A program made the position numbers and the translations under genes. Shown one piece after another: positions 44,497 through 53,589 of a stretch of DNA of 64,000 nt. Source of the DNA: JAJKIP01 sp037200685 (GTDB lineage Bacteria > Bacteroidota > Bacteroidia > Chitinophagales > Chitinophagaceae); NCBI GenBank assembly GCA_037200685.1, contig JBBCIG010000008.1, positions 496,001 to 560,000 of the forward strand, written 5' to 3'. The notes under the pieces were generated by a model that was not told the origin of the DNA, did not search any database, and saw only the letters and a list, made by a program, of their open reading frames with translations. Position 1 is the stretch's first letter. Each line of letters begins with the position of its first letter.

Positions 44497-45060
44497 ATGA
44501 AAAGAGTTATTTCTTCGATGATTGCCGTTCTGTTAATTTCAGCAGTAACACATGCACAAGCAGGCTTACCTGCTGTAGATAAATCGCCGATGGACATGTC
44601 CTATTGCCCCGCCAACTATCCCGTAGTGAAAATGCAGGGAAAAACAACGGAAGCCCCCATTGCAAGAGTAGTGTACAGCCGCCCAAAAAAAGAAGGAAGA
44701 GCTGTTTTCGGCGGATTGATTCCCTATGGAAAAGTTTGGCGCCTGGGAGCAAACGAAGCGACCGAGATCGAATTTTTTAAGCCGGTGACGATTGGTGATA
44801 AAAAGATCCCCGCCGGACGTTATACATTATATGCATTGGTAAATGAAAAAAGCTGGACATTCATTTTAAATAAAGAGCTCGATATATGGGGTGCTTTTAA
44901 ATACGATGAAACAAAAGATGTAGTAAGGGTGGATGTGAATACAGAAGCAAGTGCCGATATGTTTGAATCATTATCTATGGCATTTGTGCAATCAGGTAAT
45001 AGCTTTAACCTCGTCGTTGGCTGGGAAAACATAAAAGCAACATTGCCCATCAGTTTATAA
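44497..45060 (+). CDS. DUF2911 family protein (first of tandem)
   Basis: A 187-residue exported protein with signal peptide MKRVISSMIAVLLISAVTHA. The DUF2911 core includes DKSPMDMSYCPANYPVVKM, VVYSRPKKEGRAVFGGLIPY, GKVWRLGANEATEIEFFKPV and IPAGRYTLYALVNEKSW. Probably periplasmic. It is followed 10 bp later by a lipoprotein paralog, so they form a gene pair. Function of DUF2911 is unknown. Confidence 0.9.
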   Translation: MKRVISSMIAVLLISAVTHAQAGLPAVDKSPMDMSYCPANYPVVKMQGKTTEAPIARVVYSRPKKEGRAVFGGLIPYGKVWRLGANEATEIEFFKPVTIGDKKIPAGRYTLYALVNEKSWTFILNKELDIWGAFKYDETKDVVRVDVNTEASADMFESLSMAFVQSGNSFNLVVGWENIKATLPISL

Positions 45061-45070
45061 TTATTGCCGT

Positions 45071-45712
45071 ATGAAAGGGATCAACCTGTCTTTATTATTT
45101 ATAACTCTTTGCTGTTTGTTCTCCTGTAAGGAAGCTAAAAAGCCGCCAACGGGTGAAACTAAATTTGTACCCGATTCAAATAATATTACGATACCGCACA
45201 ACATACCGGCAAACCCTTATGCTGACGTGGACCGCTCCCCGATGGACATGAGTTACTTCCCGGTTGATTATCCGCAGGTAAAAATGACCAACATCACTGC
45301 CGTACCGCCGCTTATCGCAAGGGTCATCTATAGCCGGCCGCAGTTGCAGAAACGACATTTATTCCGTGATCTTTTAAAATACAATGAACCCTGGCGGCTC
45401 GGCGCTAACGAATCCACTGAAATAGATTTTTATAAACCGGTAACGATACAGGAAAAGAAAATCGAGCCGGGACGTTATATAATATATTGTATTCCTCACC
45501 TGGAAACATGGACGCTTGTTCTTAATTCCAATATTGATTCATGGGGATTGCACCAGGATTCTACTAAAGATGTGCACCGCTTTACTATTCCTATTGCCAG
45601 CATCAATACTTCACAGGAATATTTTACAATGGTGTTTGAAAAATCAGATGATGGCGCCGACCTTGTTATTACCTGGGACAATTTATTAGCAAGATTGCCT
45701 TTCAAGTTTTAA
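45071..45712 (+). CDS. DUF2911 family lipoprotein (second of tandem)
   Basis: A 213-residue lipoprotein. Lipobox-like LFSC at about 16-19 marks the N-terminus; an extra ~20-residue linker precedes the DUF2911 core (DRSPMDMSYFPVDYPQVKM, VIYSRPQLQKRHLFRDLLKY, WRLGANESTEIDFYKPV, EPGRYIIYCIPHLETW). It is a tandem duplicate of the preceding gene but membrane-anchored, and diverged in about half of positions. Function unknown. Confidence 0.9.
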   Translation: MKGINLSLLFITLCCLFSCKEAKKPPTGETKFVPDSNNITIPHNIPANPYADVDRSPMDMSYFPVDYPQVKMTNITAVPPLIARVIYSRPQLQKRHLFRDLLKYNEPWRLGANESTEIDFYKPVTIQEKKIEPGRYIIYCIPHLETWTLVLNSNIDSWGLHQDSTKDVHRFTIPIASINTSQEYFTMVFEKSDDGADLVITWDNLLARLPFKF

Positions 45713-45802
45713 GATAGCCGTAGATTACAGAGAGTAATTCCTTTCGTGCAATTTCGTGTGCTTGCGTGGCTAAAGAATTCGTATTAAACGTGTAATTAGT
45801 GT

Positions 45803-45832
45803 CAAAAAAAATGTCCCGCACTACGCAGGACA
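45803..45832 (-). terminator. Hairpin terminator after the second PepSY-like gene
   Basis: TGTCCCGC (45812-45819) pairs with GCAGGACA (45825-45832) with one C-A mismatch and an ACTAC loop. On the minus strand TTTTTTT follows. It lies 48 bp after that gene's stop. Confidence 0.75.
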
Positions 45833-45879
45833 TCAAGATCAGGAAAAAATCACTAAACACAATTGAGTCAACTCTTTTA

Positions 45880-46326
45880 TTATTTATCTGCTCTCTTAAA
45901 TTTCTGGTTCAATTCGAGATTACCATACACATCCGATTTCACCACGTACCAGTTATCACTATCTTTTAATGTAACAACAAAGCTTACTTCAGAATCAGAA
46001 CTTGTTTCCGTAACGCCTTCTATTTGTTTGCCCGCATATTTCTTTTTCAGCTTGGAAACGATGTTCGGCAGCAATTGTTTTTCGTTATAATAGCGGATCG
46101 TCTTCAACAACTTTCCTTCTTCATCATACTGCGCCCTTACCTGGATATCATCCTGCCGGAAGTTCGCTTGTACATAATCGTCGTACTCCTGCCAGGTTAC
46201 ATCCTGCGCTACGCTGAATGTTTCTTTAAATGCTTTTAAAACTTTCTCTCCCACTTCACTGGGTGTTGGTGTAGCTGCTGCAACAAGTCCTGTAAGCAGA
46301 ACAGCTATGGTTAATAATTTTTTCAT
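45880..46326 (-). CDS. PepSY-like periplasmic protein (paralog)
   Basis: A 148-residue exported protein. Signal MKKLLTIAVLLTGLVAAA, then KVLKAFKETFSVAQDVTWQE and DDYVQANFRQDDIQVRAQYD, then YYNEKQLLPNIVSKLKKKYAG. The layout and motifs (AF-x-x-F-A/V-QDV-W) match the 143-residue gene at 41506, about 4 kb away, indicating duplication. Likely periplasmic; function not known. Confidence 0.8.
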   Translation of the reverse strand: MKKLLTIAVLLTGLVAAATPTPSEVGEKVLKAFKETFSVAQDVTWQEYDDYVQANFRQDDIQVRAQYDEEGKLLKTIRYYNEKQLLPNIVSKLKKKYAGKQIEGVTETSSDSEVSFVVTLKDSDNWYVVKSDVYGNLELNQKFKRADK

Positions 46327-46599
46327 ACTATACTTTTAGGTTATTTAAATGTTCGATGTAAATCTAGCAGGCTAACCCGCCAAAGGCAAGCGATTCTCTA
46401 CCATCGGTAAGCCGACAAACAATGAGTGAAGCATATATACGATTATAAAACTTGCCGAAACCGCTTAAATATCTTCCCAAATGAATGATTAGCCTGATGA
46501 AATACCAATCATCAACCATAGTAAAAGACATTAAGAATATGTTAAAGGAAATAGATGTCGGATGAGTGGTAAACAGGTTTTTCAATTCAAGCTTTTTAT

Positions 46600-46683
46600 T
46601 AACCCAGCTTCAGTATTTCATGGCATCGCCTGTTGCGTCGCACTCTTCATCTTCCTGTTCTTTATTCAGCATTGTCGACATAT
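46600..46683 (+). repeat. Dispersed intergenic repeat, copy 11
   Basis: Reads TAACCCAGCTTCAGTATTTC, ATGGCATCGCCTGTTGCGTC, GCACTCTTCATCTTCCTGTT, CTTTATTCAGCATTGTCGAC. The surrounding 667-bp spacer (46327-46993) holds no recognised gene; a 9-bp inverted pair CTCGTACCT/AGGTACGAG (46719-46727 and 46832-46840) is the only other structure seen. Confidence 0.78.
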
Positions 46684-46993
46684 CCTTCTATTATCAGTCA
46701 TCATTAGAGAGTAGACCCCTCGTACCTCTGGGTGACAAGGAAGAGGTTATTTATCCAACCCTTCTATTTAAAACGAGGTGCAATAACAATAATTCTTTCC
46801 TTTGTCATAGTTTATCCCGCTTGCGGGAGCGAGGTACGAGCCATCTATTCGTATTTTGTTTCTAAACAAAGGCGAGGAGAGGTTTATTTATACAGTATAG
46901 AGAAAAGTGAATCCGTGTTAATCATTTAATCTGTGGCTAGACTCTTCTTTTTTCACATCTTTGCACCCTATTCACCAGTAATATTATTTCATT

Positions 46994-48133
46994 ATGAAAC
47001 TTGCGACGAAATTTATTCATGCCGGGGCCGAACCCGACCCTTCTACCGGTGCTATTATGACGCCGATCTATCAAACGTCCACTTATGTACAGGAAGCGCC
47101 GGGAAAAAATAAAGGTTTTGAATATGCAAGAAGCCAGAACCCTACCCGCAAAGCATTGGAAGAAGCACTGGCCATTATTGAAAATGGAAAATATGGCCTT
47201 GCTTTCAGCAGCGGGGTCGCGGCCACGGATGCTGTTATTAAATTATTGCAGCCCGGCGATGAAGTAATTGCGGGTAATGATATGTATGGCGGCACTTATC
47301 GCCTCTTCTCTAAAATATTTGAGAAGTTCGGTATCAAGTTTCATTATATAGATATGCAGGATGCTGCGAATATTAAAAAATATATTTCAGCAAAAACCAA
47401 ACTGGTCTGGCTGGAGACACCCACCAATCCGTTGATGAATATTTGTGACATTGCCGCTGTTGCCGCTCTCGCTAAAGATCAGAAGATATTAGTTTGCGTT
47501 GACAACACATTTGCTTCCCCTTACTTACAAAACCCACTTGATCTTGGCGCTGATATCGTCATGCATTCTTCCACCAAATATCTCGGCGGTCACAGCGATG
47601 TGATACAAGGCGCTTTAATCATGAATGATACTTCATTGCGGGAGCAATTATATTTTATTCAAAAAAGTTGCGGCGCCGTTCCGGGCCCGATGGATTGCTT
47701 TTTGGTGTTGCGGGGCATTAAGACTTTACACTTACGCATGAAGCAGCACAGTGAAAATGGGAAGATCATCGCCAACTGGTTGCGCAATCATAAAAAGATC
47801 GGAAAGGTTTACTGGCCGGGTTTTGAAGATCATCCAGGTCATTCTATAGCTAAAAAACAAATGCGTGATTTTGGCGGCATGTTAAGTTTTACTTTAAAAG
47901 ATGACAGCGTGGAAAATGCGATGCGGGTGCTTTCCTCCACGAAATTATTTTCCCTCGCCGAAAGCCTCGGCGGCGTAGAATCACTGATCAATCATCCTGC
48001 ATCAATGACGCATGCCTCTATTCCCAAAGAAGAAAGGATCAAAAACGGGCTGACGGATTCATTGATACGATTAAGTGTAGGCATCGAAGATGCGGATGAT
48101 TTGATGGAAGATCTGCAGCAAGCCATCGGCTAG
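46994..48133 (+). CDS. Cystathionine gamma-synthase/lyase-family PLP enzyme
   Basis: A 379-residue fold-type I PLP enzyme. MTPIYQTSTYVQEAPGKNKG near the N-terminus, ARSQNPTRKALEEALA, CVDNTFASPYLQNPLDLGAD, and the PLP lysine in HSSTKYLGGHSD (Lys195) are characteristic of the Cys/Met metabolism family. The SLGGVESLINHPASMTH segment is also present. It may act as cystathionine gamma-synthase (methionine synthesis) or gamma-lyase (reverse transsulfuration); sequence alone does not settle which. Stand-alone gene. Confidence 0.92.
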   Translation: MKLATKFIHAGAEPDPSTGAIMTPIYQTSTYVQEAPGKNKGFEYARSQNPTRKALEEALAIIENGKYGLAFSSGVAATDAVIKLLQPGDEVIAGNDMYGGTYRLFSKIFEKFGIKFHYIDMQDAANIKKYISAKTKLVWLETPTNPLMNICDIAAVAALAKDQKILVCVDNTFASPYLQNPLDLGADIVMHSSTKYLGGHSDVIQGALIMNDTSLREQLYFIQKSCGAVPGPMDCFLVLRGIKTLHLRMKQHSENGKIIANWLRNHKKIGKVYWPGFEDHPGHSIAKKQMRDFGGMLSFTLKDDSVENAMRVLSSTKLFSLAESLGGVESLINHPASMTHASIPKEERIKNGLTDSLIRLSVGIEDADDLMEDLQQAIG

Positions 48134-48454
48134 GAGGCCAGGAGATCAAACGAGAAAAAGAGAGAAAGAGAAAACATTCTTCAGCGTTGACCTAACCTCA
48201 TTTGCGACATTTAATATTTAGCTAAGCGAAAAGCGAGTTCCACTAACTCTTTTCCTTCTTTTCTCTTTTTTACTCTTAGTCTGTCCGTTTTTTTCCACGA
48301 TAAGCCTCTCCCTTTCCCCATTTTTACTTCTATAAAAGGCACTTACTTAATAGATAAGAAATTTTAGGTGAATTTTTTCCATTGGCATAGTATTGGCAAA
48401 ATGAACAATGTGTTGAATGAACAGGGAGAATTGCTAACATAAAAAATATTGGCC
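48134..48454. other. Spacer with no recognised feature
   Basis: About 320 bp of A/T-rich, purine/pyrimidine-biased sequence between the cystathionine-family gene and the small DUF5670 gene. No hairpin terminator, repeat copy or open frame of note was found, so the promoter of the mini-gene presumably lies here. Confidence 0.5.
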
Positions 48455-48601
48455 ATGCTTTATCTAATAGCGATCATTTTACTTATCGGCTGGGCGTTAG
48501 GGTTTTTTGTATTTTCAGCAGGACAACTAATTCATATTTTGCTCGTCGTTGCAATTATTGCGATCTTGCTCAGGTTGATCAGGGGCGATAAGGCGCTCTG
48601 A
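48455..48601 (+). CDS. lmo0937-like (DUF5670) mini membrane protein
   Basis: A 48-residue protein with two hydrophobic helices: LYLIAIILLIGWALGFFVFS and LIHILLVVAIIAILLRLI, ending RGDKAL. This matches the lmo0937/DUF5670 family of tiny inner-membrane proteins, often stress-associated. Coordinates are exact from ATG at 48455 to TGA at 48599-48601. It precedes the TIGR02757 gene by 9 bp. Confidence 0.8.
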   Translation: MLYLIAIILLIGWALGFFVFSAGQLIHILLVVAIIAILLRLIRGDKAL

Positions 48602-48610
48602 CGGCCTTGA

Positions 48611-49372
48611 ATGAATAAAAAAAATCTTAAAGAATTTCTTGATAAGAAGGTTGATGAATACAATCAACCTTCTTTTATTAAAAGCGATCCTGTTTCGATT
48701 CCTCACCTCTTTACCAGTAAACAGGATATTGAAATCGCCGGCTTCTTCGCCGCTATTTTTTCCTGGGGCAACCGCACTACCATTATTCAAAAATCGAAAG
48801 AGTTGATGCTGCTGATGGATATGCAGCCCTATAAGTTTTGCCTGGATGCTACTGAAACAGGATTAAAAAAATTATTGGAATTCAAGCACCGCACTTTCAA
48901 CACCACCGATCTTTTATATTTTATAGAATTCTTTAAACATCATTACAAAAAGCACAAAAGCCTCGAAACAGCTTTTACTATGCACGGATCTTCTATAGAA
49001 GAAATGCTTACCGGTTTTCATTATTATTTTTTTTCGTTGGAAGATGCACCCAACCGGACTAAAAAACATATTTCCTCACCGGAAAAAAATTCATCCTGCA
49101 AAAGATTAAATATGTTCCTGCGATGGATGGTACGAAAAGATAACAAAGGCGTTGATTTTGGGATATGGAAAAACATTTCCCCCGCTGATCTTATTTGCCC
49201 GATAGACGTGCATGTGGCCAGAGTAGCCAGACGTTTTGGTTTATTAAAACGAAAACAAACCGACTGGACTGCAGCATTGGAACTTACGGATCAATTGCGG
49301 AAATTTGATACAAGCGACCCGGTGAAATATGACTTTGCCTTATTTACTCTTGGCATTGCAGAACGGTTTTAA
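48611..49372 (+). CDS. TIGR02757 family protein
   Basis: A 253-residue cytoplasmic protein: LKEFLDKKVDEYNQPSFIKS, IEIAGFFAAIFSWGNRTTII, and the C-terminal PADLICPIDVHVARVARRFG resembling helix-hairpin-helix DNA glycosylase-like sequence, with Asp in the IDVH motif. The family is uncharacterised but distantly similar to HhH-GPD base-excision proteins. Its stop overlaps the convergent OM receptor's stop by 4 bp. Confidence 0.9.
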   Translation: MNKKNLKEFLDKKVDEYNQPSFIKSDPVSIPHLFTSKQDIEIAGFFAAIFSWGNRTTIIQKSKELMLLMDMQPYKFCLDATETGLKKLLEFKHRTFNTTDLLYFIEFFKHHYKKHKSLETAFTMHGSSIEEMLTGFHYYFFSLEDAPNRTKKHISSPEKNSSCKRLNMFLRWMVRKDNKGVDFGIWKNISPADLICPIDVHVARVARRFGLLKRKQTDWTAALELTDQLRKFDTSDPVKYDFALFTLGIAERF

Positions 49373-52152
49373 AACAGCAGGAACCTTTCGCGGCCACCTA
49401 CTTTACCTCCGAAACTGCGGATATTATACGTAAACGTCAGCAGGAAATACCGGCGCAGGATAATCGTTTCCGTATCGCGGATAAAATTTTCCTGTACACT
49501 CCTCTGTACGGAAATATTCTGGTTCAATAGGTCGTATACAGATAATTTAAATTGTCCTTTATCCTGTTTCAGGAAGAGCAGGTTAACAGCGGCATTCCAG
49601 CGGAATACATTTTTTTGGATACCGGCGGCCACCTGCGGATTATAGCTATAATCCACCGAAGATTCCCATACAATATGTTTGGGCATGCGGATCACAAAAT
49701 CGGTACCAGCTGTATGGCGCCAGACTTTAAGACTGGGATATACATCGGATTCATACGTGCTTTTGATGTATGATGGACCGTAGCGTTGGTTGATCTCGAT
49801 CTTATCGGCCCAGTTGAGCGACCAGTTCAGCGATGGGCCGGCATTAATATTTTTGGTCGTGCTGCGATTCTGGTTGATGATCACCAGCGCCTGGTTGTAT
49901 TGGGCATACACAGATGCCCCAAGCGAAAAAAGTAATTTCTGCGTAAACTTGTATTGCTTGCGGATACTACCACTGATATACCCACGCCATACACCATCTG
50001 CATTGATCGGACGGGACACCTGGACACCATTTGCATCCACGGTACGCATACGGATCACCGCATCTTCGCTGATCGATCCATTCATATTTAAATTGTAATT
50101 GATTGAATTCTTTACATTGTAATTGTAAGCGCTGATGCTTACGGAGTGAGAAACAGTTGGCTTTAGCGAAGGATTTCCCTGCTGAACGAAAAGCGGGTTT
50201 GTATTATTTACTACAGGTTGCAGATCGGAAACCTGTGGTTCTGTTGCAGTGACCTGGTAATTCAAACTCCATTTATCCCAGGTAATATTCATCGAAGGAA
50301 ACAGGAAGAGGAAATGCTGGTTGATAGCAGCGTCTTTGCGGAACCTGTTATCAATGTTTAATGCACGCAGGGCTACACCAGGTATAATGGCAAATTTTTT
50401 ATGAACATACCGGAACCCAACAGAAGAGCTGCTGCGCAAACCACTTCTTTTGAGCCCGTTGGTGAGAAGTTGATCTGGTACGATGTATTCTCCTGTTACA
50501 GGATCGTATTCGTATGTATCTATATAATCTTTATTACTAAAAAGTTCTATGTTTTGTGATAACCGCAGCGACCATGCTTTGGACAATGGCTGGTTGTAAT
50601 TAACTAACATCCTTCCATTCCAATTATCCTGCTCCTGGCTGCGCAACTGGCGTAAGACAGAGCTATACCCGGCTTTATAAAAAATATTGTTCGCATTGTT
50701 GTATTGGTTTGCGTCATTGCTGTTGAGCGTGAAGTTGGCGGTTGCATAAAGCGTTTTGCCTGCTTTTTTAAAAGCACGGTTATAAGAAAGATCATGACTC
50801 GTGGAAAAACCATTCCTTTTTCTCCTTTGTTCATTCACACTTTCGTTTAACTGCTGATCAAAATTGCTGAAAGAAAAAGAGGAACTGTTGCTATAATCAC
50901 GGCCACTGGTAAAACTAAACGAAGGCCTGTACTCAATGGTAGTAAGGGCGTTAGGTTTGTTGCGCAACAAACCGGATATGCGATGAGAGAAATCATCGTT
51001 ATCTGCCTGACTGCTATTGCGGATCGTAAGCGTTGTATCATTAAAAAATTGTTGTGTATTGATACGCTGTCCTATTTGCGAATTATTATTGCCATAAAAA
51101 TATTGAAAACTTAGTGTTGTCTTTTTACTGAGCAGGGTATTCAGATTCATACCGCCACCGCTGGAACGCTGGATGCCCGCGCCCAAGCCACCGAAAGAAA
51201 TATCATTAAGAGCGAAGCCGCCATCCGAACTGACCGAAATGCTATTAACATTATTGCGGCTAAACCCTCCAATGCTCATTACATCCTGTACACTGAAGCC
51301 TGACCTGTTGAGATTATTTGAAAAGCCAAGTACACTTATTTGCAGCGTATCCCGAAACATATTTACAATACCGCCAGCTTCATAACGATTTCTTGTTCCC
51401 GCGCCTGCATATAATTTTCCAAACCATCCCTGCTTAATGCTTTTCTTCAGTTTTAGATTGATCACTTGTCCCAGTTCGCCTGTAGAAATATCAGGATTAC
51501 GCAACTGTTCTTCTTTATCATCGGCTATCTGTACTTTATCGATCAGGTTAGCGGGCAGGTTTTTAGAAGCGATCTTAGGATCGCTGCCAAAAAATTCCTT
51601 TCCTTCTACCAGCATTTTGTTCACTTTACGGCCGTTGACAGTAATATTTCCCTGTGCATCTACTTCTACGCCGGGAAGTTTTTTAAGCAAGTCCTCAACC
51701 AACGCAGTGGGTAATGTTTTAAATGCTGTAGCATTAAATTCGATCGTGTCTTTTCTCACTACTACCGGAGGCCTTTCGGAAGTGACTATTACTTCCTCCA
51801 GCTCTTTCGTGGAGATGAGCATTTTTATCCTTCCCATATCCAGCATTGACGCATTAGCAGTAAGGGTAAATTCTTTGCGCCACCCCTGGAAACCAGATGC
51901 AGTAATTACTACCCGCAATTCTTTATCAAACGGAAGACCCGGGACTTTAAACTTACCTTCGTCATCGCTCAGTCGATAGGTAATAATAGAAGTATCTTTT
52001 GCATTAAACACTGTAAGGGTAGCATATGGAACTGGTTTTTTTCCTGATGTGTCGGTAAGACTGCCGCTAATTTGCCCTTTATTTTGGGCGATAGCTGAAA
52101 ATGAAAAGAAGAGGGCTGCAAAAAAAGCAGTAAGCAATTTTATTAAATTCAT
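49369..52152 (-). CDS. Outer-membrane beta-barrel receptor with CarboxypepD_reg domain
   Basis: A 927-residue exported protein. Signal peptide to about 22; a CarboxypepD_reg-like Ig domain (about 25-105, GQISGSLTDTSGKKPVPYATL); a plug-like region with LLKKLPGVEVDAQGNITVNG and NLIDKVQIADDKEEQLRNPD; a large barrel with SFSFSNFD, LSLGASVYAQ-type strands to the C-terminus. It is like the receptor at 2496 but is the TIGR-like FSD-VNG type (GKEFFGSDPKIASKNLPAN). No SusD partner nearby. Probably transports or assembles an unknown substrate. Confidence 0.88.
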   Translation of the reverse strand: MNLIKLLTAFFAALFFSFSAIAQNKGQISGSLTDTSGKKPVPYATLTVFNAKDTSIITYRLSDDEGKFKVPGLPFDKELRVVITASGFQGWRKEFTLTANASMLDMGRIKMLISTKELEEVIVTSERPPVVVRKDTIEFNATAFKTLPTALVEDLLKKLPGVEVDAQGNITVNGRKVNKMLVEGKEFFGSDPKIASKNLPANLIDKVQIADDKEEQLRNPDISTGELGQVINLKLKKSIKQGWFGKLYAGAGTRNRYEAGGIVNMFRDTLQISVLGFSNNLNRSGFSVQDVMSIGGFSRNNVNSISVSSDGGFALNDISFGGLGAGIQRSSGGGMNLNTLLSKKTTLSFQYFYGNNNSQIGQRINTQQFFNDTTLTIRNSSQADNDDFSHRISGLLRNKPNALTTIEYRPSFSFTSGRDYSNSSSFSFSNFDQQLNESVNEQRRKRNGFSTSHDLSYNRAFKKAGKTLYATANFTLNSNDANQYNNANNIFYKAGYSSVLRQLRSQEQDNWNGRMLVNYNQPLSKAWSLRLSQNIELFSNKDYIDTYEYDPVTGEYIVPDQLLTNGLKRSGLRSSSSVGFRYVHKKFAIIPGVALRALNIDNRFRKDAAINQHFLFLFPSMNITWDKWSLNYQVTATEPQVSDLQPVVNNTNPLFVQQGNPSLKPTVSHSVSISAYNYNVKNSINYNLNMNGSISEDAVIRMRTVDANGVQVSRPINADGVWRGYISGSIRKQYKFTQKLLFSLGASVYAQYNQALVIINQNRSTTKNINAGPSLNWSLNWADKIEINQRYGPSYIKSTYESDVYPSLKVWRHTAGTDFVIRMPKHIVWESSVDYSYNPQVAAGIQKNVFRWNAAVNLLFLKQDKGQFKLSVYDLLNQNISVQRSVQENFIRDTETIILRRYFLLTFTYNIRSFGGKVGGRERFLLF

Positions 52153-52311
52153 GGCTTTGGTTCTACTCTATAAAAAAATATGGCTTGTTCCTGGATTCCT
52201 TACCAGTTTATTTATTGCTGGCATCTCCAATAAACTTCAAATCTACGAACATAAGATTATAACTAAAAATTTAGTTATGTTAATAATCCTTTATAAACGT
52301 TAATTATAAAA

Positions 52312-52632
52312 ATGGATCAAGCGGCAATCCTTATCTCTCTTGCCACCGATTGGCAGTTCCATATTACAGATCAACAGCGGCTGTCCGTACAATTATTGGA
52401 GGAACGTATTAACCACTTGCTGACAAATGATTTTGATAAATTAATCTCACTGCTTTACCGCATGGATGTGAGTGAAAAAAAATTACGTACGGAATTGCAA
52501 CAACATCCACAAGAAGATGCTGCCCGAATAATAACCGCCCTGGTGATGGAACGTGAATGGCAGAAGATACAATCACGCAAACAATTTTCCGGTAAAGAGG
52601 AGGATGAAATTCCGGATGAGGAAAAATGGTAA
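52312..52632 (+). CDS. Conserved hypothetical protein
   Basis: A 106-residue soluble, mostly helical protein (DQQRLSVQLLEERINHLLTN, KLISLLYRMDVSEKKLRTEL, ITALVMEREWQKIQSRK). The C-terminus is acidic (EEDEIPDEEKW). It resembles small uncharacterised Chitinophagaceae proteins that sit near sterol-desaturase/fatty-acid-hydroxylase genes; the convergent neighbour at 52710 is of that type. No function can be assigned. Confidence 0.75.
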   Translation: MDQAAILISLATDWQFHITDQQRLSVQLLEERINHLLTNDFDKLISLLYRMDVSEKKLRTELQQHPQEDAARIITALVMEREWQKIQSRKQFSGKEEDEIPDEEKW

Positions 52633-52709
52633 GTCGGAGATCGGAAGTCAAGACTGAAGACCTAGGAAGGGAACAATTGGTATAAGTTTCAATAATCCGT
52701 GTTAAAAAA

Positions 52710-53381
52710 TTAGCCTTTCTTCCTTTCAAACATCAGCTCCTGTACTTTTTCTTTATCTTCTTTTTCTCTTTTCAGATCGAACATAGTGCCGAAGACGTGG
52801 TCCCAGATAGTGGAGCTTACGCCGAAACCGTTGTGTTCATTTTTATAATGATGCAGGTGGTGGTTTCTCCACAATCCTTTCATCCATTTGAAAGGTGGGT
52901 TCCATGCGTGAATTGCATAATGCATGGTGCCATACATGAGGTAACCGAGAATGAAGCCGGGAAAAAACATAAATGTATTTTGCCGCATTGCCAGGTACAA
53001 TAGACCAAAAACAGCTGAAGCTATAATGATGCTTGGTACCGGCGGCATGAATAACCGCTGTTTATCTCTTGGGTAATGATGGTGATTGCCGTGCAGCGTA
53101 TAAGCAAACTTTTGTATTCGCGGTTGTTCACTCACCCAATGAAAAATAAAACGATGGGCAAAGTATTCAAAAAACGTCCAGAAAAGCATGCCCCCGATAA
53201 AAGTGAGGACAATACGCAAAAGCGAATAATCCAGGGTTGCATTACTATAATAAAGCATATAGCCGATGACAGGCGTATATATGCCCCATATCACCAAAGG
53301 GTGGGTTTTGGTGAGCATTTCCAGGTAATCGCTTTTGAATAAACGTGCCTGGCCTTTGTTATGAATTTTTTCAAATTCCAT
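52710..53381 (-). CDS. Fatty acid hydroxylase/sterol desaturase superfamily protein
   Basis: A 223-residue membrane enzyme with di-iron histidine motifs: HRFIFHW, HGNHHHYPRD, MHYAIHAW and RNHHLHHYKNEHNG. Four hydrophobic helices flank them. It likely hydroxylates a lipid acyl chain, as in FA2H-type 2-hydroxylases. The start is placed at the ATG in frame at 53379-53381 (MEFEKIHNKGQ); an upstream in-frame ATG adds 15 residues without family similarity. It is convergent with the 52312 gene. Confidence 0.88.
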   Translation of the reverse strand: MEFEKIHNKGQARLFKSDYLEMLTKTHPLVIWGIYTPVIGYMLYYSNATLDYSLLRIVLTFIGGMLFWTFFEYFAHRFIFHWVSEQPRIQKFAYTLHGNHHHYPRDKQRLFMPPVPSIIIASAVFGLLYLAMRQNTFMFFPGFILGYLMYGTMHYAIHAWNPPFKWMKGLWRNHHLHHYKNEHNGFGVSSTIWDHVFGTMFDLKREKEDKEKVQELMFERKKG

Positions 53382-53589
53382 GCGCCAAAGATAATAAAAA
53401 GTGGATGGGAAGATGGCAAAAATCAATTACAAAAATGTCATAAAATGGTTATCCTGTAAAGAGGTATTATAAATACAAGTCTTTGGAAATCTTATGGTTC
53501 TTTTCATGAAAAGAGCTTGTTACAAAGGCACCAAGCGGTCAAATTAATTACCTTAGAGCGGTTAATGTCTGAACCACGATTTGAGGGAG

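Noticed and set aside
46566..46929. Two overlapping plus-strand frames in the 46.3-47.0 kb spacer
   Set aside because: They cover repeat copy 11 and low-complexity sequence and resemble no protein family.
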